The notes beneath the pieces are model-generated. The model did no database searches and was not told the origin of the DNA. It was given only the letters and a program-made list of their open reading frames with translations. Positions 42,750-53,400 of a stretch of 64,000 bases of DNA are shown here, one piece after another. Position numbers and translations under genes: made by a program. The stretch's first letter is position 1; each line of letters opens with the position of its first letter. This stretch comes from Dicaeum eximium (taxonomy: Eukaryota > Chordata > Aves > Passeriformes > Dicaeidae), in NCBI GenBank assembly GCA_013396995.1, contig VWZP01010272.1, positions 293,611 through 357,610 on the forward strand, written 5' to 3'.

Positions 42750-45550
42750 GTGCAAGGAGAGCTCCCTCAGCAGTTCCATGTCCTGTCCCTCGCCAGCTGC
42801 CCTTAGAGCACTCCCTTGGCCAAAGGGATGGTATCTCTGGCTGGCTGTCTCCTTGGAAGGTTGTGAGAAAGGGGAGAGGACAGGGAGCTTGGGAGGAGCA
42901 GCAGCCTGGCTGTGGGAATGAGTGGGGATCAGGAGGAATCAAGCCAGGCAGAGGGGATGGGGTGGCTGGGAGGAGTGGAGGCAGGGGTTGTGTGATCCAA
43001 GCTGAGGAGCGGCTCCAGACCATGGGACAGAGCCGAGGGGTCATGAGCTGGAGCTGCTGAAGGGCTGTGTGGGGGCTGGGGGGGACAGCCTGAGGTGCAC
43101 TCAGGGGCTTTGTGTGCACAGCCCGCACAACAGCTGCCGGCAGTATGGTTGGCTCCAAAGCTGGTGTTGACAGTCCTTCACTTTTATGGGAACTAAATTT
43201 ACCCAGACACACGCAAAATAAAAAAATAAAAAATAAAAAAAAGAAGGAAGAAAAAGATGGAGGGGTTGGAATTAAAATAAATTGCAGCAGCACCAGCATC
43301 TGCTGCTTTGTGGTGCAGTCTGGGTTACAGAGAGGGGAGGAGAAGTCCTCGAAAGGGAGTAGCAGTGGTGTTTACTGCAGCCCCAAAACATCACCTATTT
43401 GTGAGTTGAGTGTGTTTTCACTGTGTTGCCTCAAGAATTGATATCCAAGATACCAAAGAAATGGGCCCACTGGGTGGAAAATGAAAGCCCAGGGGTTTTC
43501 TGCCAGTGCATTAGCATGTGTTTGCCAGTGTATAGGGGCAATTATGCTCTGTGTTGGTATCAGAGAGGAGTTCTACCAGGTGCAGAGAAGCTCTGACAGG
43601 AAAAAGATGTGAGGGTACTTGACGCTTTTACCTCCTTCCTTTTCAGATGCCCTAGAACTTTTGCTTAAATTTTTGATTATCCTTTCATGTCTTTTTCCTC
43701 CTATCCTCTTAGGCCACAGGTGTGCATAGTGCTGTTTGTGTTTTCCTCTGGATTGTTTGATTTTTGTATTGGGTGTCTCGTCTCCTCCAGATGTGAGGCA
43801 ACAGACCCAACACACAAAAGATGGGACTGTCCGTTTGGTTGGCTGCAAAGAATTCCAGGTTTGGCGTCAGAGGGGGTTCTTTTAAAGTTGGAGATGCTCT
43901 GGAAGATGCTCTACCAACAAAAAGTGCTATGCCATGTGGGCACATCTGCCAACACTGAGAATGCAGAGAGAAGAGCACCTCTGAGTGCTGCACCCTCCTG
44001 TCTCCATCAGCAAGGATGGCAGTGTGGGCGAGCTGTGGGCACCACCAAACCTGTGTGCCCAAGGCATGCTCAGCCCAGCTGCTGCTGAGGTATGTTCTTT
44101 GTCCAGAGCCGTTTGGAAGAGCAGGGATGTTGTCAGGTCACAGTGTGTCTGGTGCTAGCTTGGCACAGCCAGGAGCGGGTCCTGGCACGGACATCATCCT
44201 CCTCACGGCAGGAGCTGCTGCAGCATTGCCCGGCTCCGGAGGGTCTGCAAGCGCCTCTGCAACAACACAGGCCACCAGGACTTTCTTCAGAAGATGAAGA
44301 AACATCCTTATTTTTAAATACCGCCGCCACTTTCATCAGCGTCTGACACTGCGAACAAACTGCGCAGGCAGGGCTTGCAGAGAGGCTGCTTGTCAGCAGG
44401 GCTCGGCTGCCGGCCCCCCGGCGGCTGCCGGCACACGCTGCTCCTGGGCTCTGTGATTAAAGTGGTGCCCAGACAAAGGAGTGGAGGAAAAGGTTTTGAT
44501 GGCTTTGCGTGTGGCTGGAGCAGAAGAAAACCAGCACAAGTGAGCACAGATTTTCAAAGTTCAGGAGACTACTCTTTTTAGCTGCCTTCTGTCTTATTTT
44601 TCCAGATGACAAGTGCACCGCTCTCTCTAAAAATTGAATTCTTCTTGTGTGTTTTTGGGTTGATCCCTAATTTTTTAATTAAAAAGAAGATGCTGAAAAC
44701 AATTATTCACTCTTTAAAAATTGGAGCCAACAGTTTCTTTTGCGTCGTTCAGCTGTGGTGTGACCAAGGCCAGAAGTTTTGCTCTGGGTGGAGGTTGGAA
44801 GCCAGGATGGTTGGCACTGATGTGGCATTTACTGGGTGTGTAAAATGAGTGAAGATTATACCAATCAGTGAGTTATTCTCTGAGGAGGAAGGGCAGCCTC
44901 TGAGATGAGCTCTGAAGTCAATAGGCAATGCTGTCCATCCTACCAGCACTGGACTGCACTGGGGACATGCCTCTCAATGCATGAGGGCTTATCCATCCTG
45001 CAGTCATTGCTCCTGCTCCATGTGCTCTTCTTGCAGGTGTGAGCAACTCCTCACTACTCTTCTGCTCAGCTTTCTGAGGCACCATAGCTCATCTCACTGC
45101 TTTGGGGCACCAAGAGGTCTGGCCCAAGCTGTCCCTTGGGGATTTCATGTGTTATCCCTCTTGCAGTAGCCAGCTGGAAGGATCCTGGTGACTCCAGTAA
45201 TGCCACCAGTGCAGCAATGTTGGCTTGAAGCGAGTGCAAGGGTGATGGGTGCTTCATGTTCCTTTTGTGGGTGGGAACTGCTGCTCTGCACAGTCAGGGA
45301 GAAAATCTGGTGGCAAAGCCAGTCACTGATACATATAATCCGTAGCATTTTAATATTCCCATATTCTTCACAAGTTGCTGAAGGCTGATCACACACCAGG
45401 CTTGGTTATGGCAGTAGTCAGCACAGGCTGCACCCATAGTGATGCTTTCCCACCAAATCCCCAGCTCCTGGTGCCATCTGATGCTCTTACAAGGAAAGGC
45501 TGGAGCATCCTCAAGAAGAGAGGGGTCCTCATCCCTGTCTGTCCCTGTCT
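42750..45550. other. Non-coding region
   Basis: A-rich low-complexity sequence at 43208-43252 (AAAATAAAAAAATAAAAAAT type). A small CpG-rich patch at about 44385-44445 (GCCGGCCCCCCGGCGGCTGC) has no exon. An AT-rich tract lies at 44600-44730. The 249-aa minus-strand open frame at 42550-43299 has a low-complexity start and no domain. Confidence 0.4.
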
Positions 45551-45554
45551 GCAG

Positions 45555-45868
45555 GGAGAGCTCCGAGCAGGGACCAGCCTCTGCTCTGGGAGCCCAGCAA
45601 TGGCACAAGAGGCGAAGGCAGAAACTGATGCACAGAAAGTTTCACATGAACATGAGGAAGAACTTTCCTGTGCACTGACCAAGCACTGAAGAGGCTGCCC
45701 AGAGAGGGAGTGGACTCTCCCTCACTGGATGTATTCCAGAACCATCTGGACACAAGCCTGTGTCATGTGCTCTGGGATGACCCTGCTTGAGCAGGGAGGT
45801 GGGACCACTGTGGGCCCTCCCAACCTGACCCATTCTATCAGTCCATGATCCTGCGATTCTGTGATGCA
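45555..45868 (+). mobile_element. CR1 LINE fragment
   Basis: Forward: AACATGAGGAAGAACTTTCC, CTGAAGAGGCTGCCCAGAGA, CCATCTGGACACAAGCCTGT, GCTCTGGGATGACCCTGCTT, then TGATCCTGCGATTCTGTGAT. Same old subfamily as the copy at 29.6 kb, in the opposite orientation. Confidence 0.9.
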
Positions 45869-46214
45869 ACAACCATTTCCATTTTCACTGGATAATCTCC
45901 CAGGCCTACCAGTTGTGGAGAAAACTGGTTCATCAGGAAAGAAATGTGCAAAACCCAACAGTGGTTAATTACTGCCTAAAACTAGAGCCCTGTTTCTGGA
46001 TGGTCAAGCGAATCCTTGTCCTGCTGGTAGCATCAATGTCTGCCAGCCTAGAGCAACTCCCCAAACCCAGTATGGCTGGTGTGGTTATGCTGAGAGTCCC
46101 TGAACATCCCTCAGGCCCCGGAAAGGCCGACTTGGCTTTCCCAGCCCCGGGCAAAGAGGAGAGCTCAGATGTGAACTGGGCTGTGGTGAGTGTACAGAAC
46201 TAAAGCCTCCATGC

Positions 46215-46480
46215 CCTTTGCATCCCGGGAGCACAGCGGATGCTCAGGGGCTCCGGTGTCCAGCCTGGCTACCCCGGGCATCCCCGCGCTGTCCGTGCCG
46301 TGCGGGCCCCGTTCACACACGGCCGCGGCCCGAGCGCTGGGAGGTTCGGGCAGCCCGGAGGCGCAGCCACGCTCCTTCGCGGGACTTCAAAGCAGGCTCC
46401 TTTGTGTGTGTGCGTGTTTGCTCCCCTCCCCTCAGTAGGGCTGCTCTGATCGATGTGACATCACCTAGAGACGACGCGGG
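46215..46480. promoter_or_regulatory. CpG-rich patch with CRE-like site
   Basis: CpG density is clearly raised from 46220 to 46390 (CCCCGCGCTGTCCGTGCCG; ACGGCCGCGGCCCGAGCGCT), followed by a TG-repeat and GATGTGACATCACC (half CRE-like) at about 46453. It may be a promoter of an unannotated or non-coding transcript. The 155-aa open frame across it lacks any recognisable domain. Confidence 0.35.
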
Positions 46481-48925
46481 GGGACCAGACCCCGCCATTG
46501 TCCCCAGGCTGGGAGGCGATGTCCGTCTCCTAGGAGGTGGGAGCTGGGACTCGCAGGCATGCTTTCATCTCCCTGACCTGCCCCGCTGGCGAGAGGATTC
46601 TTCCCAAGGCCGGCCTGGGGAGAGGCGTCCCCACTGCACAGCAGAAGGGACACGAGTGAGACACAGACACGCTGACAATGTTTAAAGACATCATTAAACG
46701 CCCCCGCCCTGGAAGCTCGCACTTGCCAGCTATACCCATCTGTTGCTTTTCATTAAAGAGAGACCGATCCTTTCGGAGAGGGGTGAGGGGTGTGTAGGGG
46801 TGCGGGGATGTGCTCGGCCCCTCCTCAGCACCCTCCATCTCAGCACCCACGGAGAAGGAGGGTGGCAGGCAGCTGGGGCTGGGAGCCATCCCAGGCACAC
46901 AGGGACAGAGACATGAGAGCCTCCAAGTTATCCGAGGGTGGAGGGGAGGAGGTGTCTATCCTGCTTGGGCCCCACAGACAGCATACTGCCACCTTCTCAG
47001 ACTGGGAGAGAGAAGGCTGGATCCCGAGGCTGGATGGCAGCAAGCACTCTCTGCCCCACAGGCAGGAGGAGAGGACACAGACATAATGCCTCCCCACACC
47101 TTGGTGACAGCCATAGCCCAGCAAGGCACCTGCAAGGCACAGGCAAAGTGGCTTTTTAATGTCTGGTCCTTTCCTTGGCTGCTCCCCACTGACAGCACAG
47201 AGAGAGAAGCTGGCCAGGATGGGCCCATCATCCTCCAGCTGAACAGAGAGACATCAACACCCCGTGCAGTGCCTGGATTCTCCCTGGAATGTGTTGGGGC
47301 AGTGATACCAACCAGTCCTAATTTTGAGCAAAGAGAGTGAGGAGGGGATGGAACTGGGCTTCCTGGTGCCCCTGCAAGCTCCTGCCCAGATGCAGCTAGC
47401 AGCAGGCAGCTGGTGACAAGAACCCTCCTACAATGTCACAGCACTCCTCTTCTGTGCTCCACAACCTCAAGGAGAGGGACGACCTTTCAAAACAACAGGG
47501 GATCCCCTCCATGTTCGACCCTGGGGCTTTGCATAGCACATGTCTGGCCATAGTGGGAGACACTTTTGTCCCCACCCTGTCTGATACGAATGTGGAAGGT
47601 GTCTCCAGGAGAACATTTGTCACCAAGGTTGCAGCCAGGGACAAGTGACTGGTGCTGTCTGCCTCCAGAAGATGCTGCATGGTGAAGGGCCCCCACTAAC
47701 AGTGCAGAGCCAAAAGCCCCACTCATACCCACCGAGGCCCTGCTGGCTGTGGGGCTGTGCTGTGTATAATGGGGACAGAGCACACACAGTGTCTCAGGTA
47801 CTGTCCCCATCCACCCAAAGCAAGGAACAAGACAGTGGGGCTGGGGTCTGCTGTAGGCAAGAGCCCAGGGTCCTGTTGTTAAGATGGATGCACATGAGGA
47901 GATGGGTGAAAAGGACAGTGGTTTGAAATCACAAATGCAAAGGGATTCCTGTTATTGCCATGGTTATCTGGGATCATCCTTAAAGACCTGCTACCACTGC
48001 TGGTACCTTTCCTCATTTTCCCCACCTGACTTGCCACGGCATCTTAACTGGGGGCAGGAAGATGGGATCAGGCTTTGGCTGTCTTTGGGTCAAAACTCCC
48101 CTTGATACTAAGCCATGAACACATAATGCTCTCAAAATAATGATGGGCTTAATGACAATGACCAAGGCCATCTCCTGTGGGCACCAGGGCCGAGCTGAGG
48201 AGACTTCTCCACACTTCCACCCCATGGTCTCTCTCAGAAACTCACACCAAGGGCAGGCAACTGTTCAAAGCAGGCATGACAGGGCCATTCAGGCTCACAC
48301 CAGAAGTAGGAAGCCAGAAATATTTCCATGTCATCCCAACAGGGGATCTAGCAAGGCTTGCCATGTGAGCAAGCATCCCAAGGAGGGCTCCAGAAAATGT
48401 ACCTATTCTGCAGTGACTCAGACCAGAGTGGGTTTTTAACCCCTTGCTGAAGCAGTTTGCCAGTACAGCCATGCAAGGAGAAGGTCCAGGAAAAGGACAG
48501 GCAAAGTCTGGCCAAGTGCCCACATCCTCTGTGCTCCCTGGCCATGTAGCCCCATGGCCGGAGGGTCTCGGTGCCATGGTCTGCCTGACATGGGGTGGTG
48601 GGATGTCCACCCTGAGCAGTGAGAGGGCTCTGCCAGGCAGGACATCTGCACCTTGCACAGTGCTGGGGAGACTCGGCATGTGCCATTCACCTCCTCTTGG
48701 AGGTACCAGGAATCCCTGCCTGGCAGGAGGAAGAATATTGGGAAGATAAATTACTCAGGGACAGGGCTTAGATCACCCTTCATCTCTGCAGAGGATGCCC
48801 AGAACTGGCCCACAGGGGAGTTTGAGGAAGGAAAGACTCTCTTGCACAACCCAGGGATGGGATGCCTAGAGAGCTGAAGTGAGGTCCCCAGCTGTGACTG
48901 CATGTGCAGCTCAGCTCTGGGATGG
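46481..48925. other. Non-coding region
   Basis: No supported exon, RNA or repeat. AT-rich patches lie near 46675-46765 (TTTAAAGACATCATTAAACG; CATTAAAGAGAGACCG). The rest is average unique sequence. Confidence 0.4.
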
Positions 48926-48929
48926 GGCA

Positions 48930-49200
48930 AACAGAGCTCCCTCCTGAGGGGCAGCACAGGGGCAGCTCCAGTCTCTGCTCTGTGACCAGGGACAGGACAC
49001 AGGGAACAGCTGGAGCTGTGCCAGGGGAGGTTTAGGTTGGATATCAGGAAAAGCTCCTTGCCCCAGAGGGTGCTGGGCACTGCCCAGACTCCCCAGGGAA
49101 TGGGCACGGCCCCGAGGCTGCCAGAGCTCCAGGAGTGTTTGGACAGTGCTCTCAGACACAGGGTGGGTCTGTTCCAAATCAGAATACTCTGTGATCCTAT
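48930..49200 (+). mobile_element. CR1 LINE fragment
   Basis: Forward: GGGACAGGACACAGGGAACA, CTGTGCCAGGGGAGGTTTAG, GTTGGATATCAGGAAAAGCT, CCCAGGGAATGGGCACGGCC, GAGTGTTTGGACAGTGCTCT, ending TCTGTGATCCTATG. It overlaps copy B of the dispersed repeat. Confidence 0.9.
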
Positions 49201-49311
49201 GTGTTTTGTCTGGATCTGTCCTCGGCAACCTTGCCTTGGCACACCACTCTGCCTGGGGCACACTGGCCTCGAAATGAGCCCCAAAATGTCCCTCTCTTGC
49301 CTCTCCTGCCT
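49135..49311 (+). repeat. Copy B of a 177-bp dispersed direct repeat
   Basis: Partner of 42573-42749, about 96% identical. Here it forms the end of a longer CR1 fragment and continues ~110 bp beyond the LINE tail (TTTTGTCTGGATCTGTCCTC to CTCTTGCCTCTCCTGCCT). Confidence 0.9.
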
Positions 49312-49689
49312 CCACAGCTCAGTGGTGCTGAAGGAGCAGGGCAGGGTGGCAAGTGCTAAATTGCTCCCCTGGCTAGAACCTGCTATCAGTGCTTGCTGCC
49401 TAAACAAACCCAGGCTGCCCCATGGAGAGCAGGACACAGGCTGGGGGCTCTCTGATCTTCCACTCTGGGTCTGCCTTCCTGGACCACCCTAAAACACTCA
49501 CATTTTGCACCCACATGGTGAGCTGGGGCTGCTCCCCGCCACCTTGTGAGGGGGTAACCCAACCCCAGCTGAGCTTGCACCTCACTGAGGCATTTTGCAC
49601 CTACTCAGGTGCACCTACCAAACCCGGGGTGCAGTGGGACCCCTCGTTAGAGAACAGCAGGGAGCTCTTGGAACAGAACAGTCCTGCAT

Positions 49690-49965
49690 TTACAGACCAA
49701 GGCAAAGTCAATCAGCGTTATTTGCTGTTGGGATTAACTGGTAGGGGAAGCCGATCTTGGAAAGGACTGGACTCAATTATCAGCCCATCGTTAGCTGGCA
49801 GACTATCTCCTTAGCTGGGGAAAGCCGAGCAGCAGCCATCGGGCACTTCTAACCTAATGAGGTGGGCTGCAGTTTAACGATTTACATTTTCTGATGGGTA
49901 GTGCAATTCTCCATGGTGTAAGGGAATCGAGCAATTGCTGTTAGGTGATCTGGCAAGGAAAAGAC
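49690..49965. promoter_or_regulatory. Candidate conserved non-coding element
   Basis: Unique, balanced-composition sequence dense in factor-like cores: GTCAATCAGCGTTATTTGCT, GGGATTAACTGG, CTCAATTATCAGCCC, TCTAACCTAATGAGG, AACGATTTACATTTTC and GAGCAATTGCTGTTAG. The block is set apart from the G-rich flanks and ends just before a CR1 copy. Function is inferred from composition only. Confidence 0.35.
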
Positions 49966-50034
49966 AGAGGGCACGTGAACGTGGCACTGGAGAGGCTGCT
50001 ACACGTGCGGTGTGGAGGAGGTGATCTGGGCTTA

Positions 50035-50490
50035 ATATGCATTGTCCAGGGAAGGGAATGGAGCTGGGGAAGGGGCTGGAGCCCCAGGAGCAGCTGAGGG
50101 AGCTGGGAAAGGGGCTCAGCCTGGAGCAAAGGAGGCTCAGGGGGGACCTTCTGGCTCTGCACAACTCCTGACAGGAGGGGACAGCCAGGTGGGGGTCGGG
50201 CTCTGCTCCCAGGGATCAGGGACAGGACAAGGGGAAACGGCCTCAAGCTGTGCCAGGGAAGGTTTAGATTAGATATCAGGGAAATTCCTTCACAGAAAGG
50301 ATGGTCAGGCACTGGTTCAGGCTGCCCAGGACAGTGGTTGAGTCCCCATCCCTGAAGGGATTTAAAAGCTGTGTGGATGTGGCACTTGGGGATATGGGTT
50401 AGTGGTGGCCTTGGAAGTGCTAGGGGAGTGGTTGGACTCAACGATCCCAGAGGGGTTTTCCAGCCTTAACACTGCCATGACTATGATTTA
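50035..50490 (+). mobile_element. CR1 LINE fragment
   Basis: Forward copy with GAGGAGCAGCTGAGGGAGCT-type, GGACCTTCTGGCTCTGCACA, AGATTAGATATCAGGGAAAT, TCAGGCACTGGTTCAGGCTG, ATTTAAAAGCTGTGTGGATG and GGTTGGACTCAACGATCCCA. It is the reverse complement of the 6.87-kb type, more complete at its 5' side. Confidence 0.93.
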
Positions 50491-53400
50491 TAGCCAGAGT
50501 GTGCTTAGATTAGCATCTCGCATCCTGGAAAGAGTGGGCCAGGGATTTGTAGGTCACTGGACTCCAGAGCAGCAGCAGGTGATGCAAAATGGTCCCATGG
50601 CACTGTGGGCTCTTCCCACCTGGTCAGCAATCTCCCATGAGGTCCCACACCTGGACAACTGGCACAGCTGGTGATCTGATGTTGCAAAGATGCCAAAATA
50701 ATGAGCTTTATCCTCATGAGTTTGTACTGAGTGATAGGTGCTTCTGATGTGGCTTCTGTGAGAAAATTACTGTGAATGGCTGATTTCTGGGGATTTGCCT
50801 TTTTTTTTTTTTTTTCAAGCCAGAAGCACATAAGTGAGATTTAGGCTCTAGGTAGCACCTGACCACCCCTGACATGCTGTCTCTCTGAGCCAGTGGGGTT
50901 TCTCAGCATTTGCTGTCACTGGGACACGTGCTATGCAGTGTCATTCCCCTCATTCTGTGTAACAGGAGGAGTTTAGTGGGCAGGGATTGGGAGAAGCCCT
51001 TGTTTTGCTTGGCTTGAAGAAGGAGGCCTTGTAGCGAGGGGAATGAGGTCAGTGGAATGACTGCTTGAGCAGAGAGGGTGGCACACAGGCCAAAGCCCTT
51101 GATGTCGAGGCACTGGGGGCCGTGGAAGTCTTCCTCCAGTTTGGCTGGGCTTTGAGGGAGGGGCAGATGGGTGGCCAGGGGCACTGGCAGANNNNNNNNN
51201 NNNNNNNNNNNNNNNNNNNNNNNNNNNNNNNNNNNNNNNNNNNNNNNNNNNNNNNNNNNNNNNNNNNNNNNNNNNNNNNNNNNNNNNNNNNNNNNNNNNN
51301 NNNNNNNNNNNNNNNNNNNNNNNTCCTCTCTCCTCTCTCCTCTCCTTCTGTTTTGGACCTTTGTGTGTTTCCTGCCCTCCCTTCTTCCCTGCCCACTCCC
51401 TGCCCTCCTGGGCCCAGAGGCATGTGGGGGGGTTGACTTCTCCACAGCCCTAATGCAAGCCAGCACCCTAATCTAGAACTCTGGCATTGCTGCCTGCCCT
51501 TACCAGACTAAATTGTATCTGCACTTCAGGGGAAAAAAAATTAAAAATCTTCCATGCTGTCTCTAGAACCAGCTTTTAAAAAGATTACACATCAATACCC
51601 AGGCACCCTGCTCCCCACCCTCTGCCACCATTGTTCTTTCCAAGGCGCTCCTCTCTCTTTGATGATGATCACTGGCAGAGTTTCAAAACGATGTATTATA
51701 AAATCTTTAAAAAAAAAAAAAAAAGAAAGAAATCCAGTTGCCATAACGTAATGCAGATTTTTGTCACCGCTCCATGGCTTCTGCTTTCAATTTCCAGTGA
51801 GGGGGAGAGACTCGGTCGCAGTCAGATGGAGACCAGCTCGAATCCCCACTCTGTGGGCCCCCAGGCAAAATCCCTGGAATTTGTTCCTTACTGTTTGAAG
51901 GCAGAGATGAGGGAGGAGAGTGCAGAGAAGAGAGGGGGGAAGAAAACAAGGTGCCAGTCCCCAGAGAAGATGAACACAAACACAAACTGTGCCCCAGGTG
52001 GACGTGCATCTCTGGAGCTCACATTTGAGCAGGCATGGGAAAATTCTCAGAGAAGCAGTTTTTCATGGAGAGGCTGGGATTACCATCCTGCAAGGTTTTG
52101 AGCGGTGATGCAAGGTGTCAGCCTGGCTTTAGGTTCCTGCTGCCTGTCTGTCCATCCTTCCTTGAAAAGCATCTGACAAGGGGTTAAGATTTGGTCCCAC
52201 TCAGCATCTGCTGCTAGGAGCAGCCGAGCATCAGCCCAGTGGTGTGCTCCAGGAATTGGGACATCTTCACTGGCTGTGAAAGCTGCAGGCAGGACAGGCA
52301 GAGGCAGCACAGTGACACTGCTGCCCAGAAAAACACTTGCCCTGCACTGGGTACAAGTGCTGAGAGAGGCCCAGCCTGCCCCCATCACTGCTGTGCTTTG
52401 CTGCAGGCAGGTGAGAGAGGCCAAACCAATCTCTGCCAGGTAAAACTCTAGCTCCAACATTAACTGCTTTTCATCTATCCCATGGACTGCCATCCTGCCC
52501 ACAGCTGCCACAAGCCAAGCAGGCTCAGATCAATGCAAAAGGCCACCAGGGTACTCCAGTACATGGCACTGTGGCATTCATTGTCCAGTTTATCCTCCAT
52601 GTCCTGTCTCAAAAAAAAGCTTTGCAGATGCAGAGGTTTCGGAGGATGCTGGGATACTGTTCTGAAGCATGAAAAGACCTGGGGCGCTTCCAGAAGAGCA
52701 GTGACAGCAGGGCTATAATCCGTGGGCTGCAACCACCCCCTCAGGTGGGCTTTCCTCAGGCTTGCAGCCCAAGCTGCCACATGTGGCCACTGCCATGGTG
52801 GGAGGGATGGAATGCAGCTCTCTAACTGAGGCATGCCTCAAATTTTTTGGAGAACAGGAGCTGTTACTGAATAGTGGAGAAGTTTTCAGCATTCATATCA
52901 CAGTGCTGTGACAGCAGGGCTCTCTCTGGACCAGGCAGCCAGCACCAGCCCTTGTCACAGAGCAAAGGGCTCAGGGATGCCCACAGCTTGGGTGCACCCT
53001 CTGCCATACCCAGAGTGGATTTGAGTCCAGTGCATCAGGAGCTTCTTGGGCTACAAAGATTCCCTGGGCACCAAAAGCAATGTGCCCACTCTGTGACTTC
53101 TCTTTTGCTGGTGGCACTGTGCACCTGACCAGACTGTGCCTGGTGAAGGGGAAACACCCTGAAGCTTAAGGGAACCCTGAGGAGCCCTCACTTCTCCTGC
53201 CTCCAGAACAGACCCCACTGGATTTCTGGCTTCCCAAATGCGAGCTGCATCCAGTAACTGGAAAACTCAAGCAGACTGGGGAGAATGGGGGAATATTTTG
53301 ACTCCACTCTTGGAGACCATCCATTTCCAGAGGCTTCTGCTTTGGAAGGGTTGACCATCTTCCAGTTAGAAATGGTAACTCAACCTGTAGCATGTGAATG

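Noticed and set aside
42550..43299. 249-aa minus-strand open frame
   Set aside because: Hydrophobic low-complexity start comes from an A/T-rich simple repeat, and its C-terminal part lies in the dispersed repeat, so it is not a gene.
46218..46685. 155-aa open frame over the CpG-rich patch
   Set aside because: Arginine/proline-rich composition typical of GC-rich DNA, no domain and no splice context.
48751..49437. 228-aa minus-strand open frame
   Set aside because: Lies mostly over antisense CR1 and the dispersed repeat; not related to CR1 protein and no domain.
51324..51352. TCCTCTC tract as a functional polypyrimidine/splice site
   Set aside because: Simple repeat at a gap edge with no downstream exon that fits any gene.
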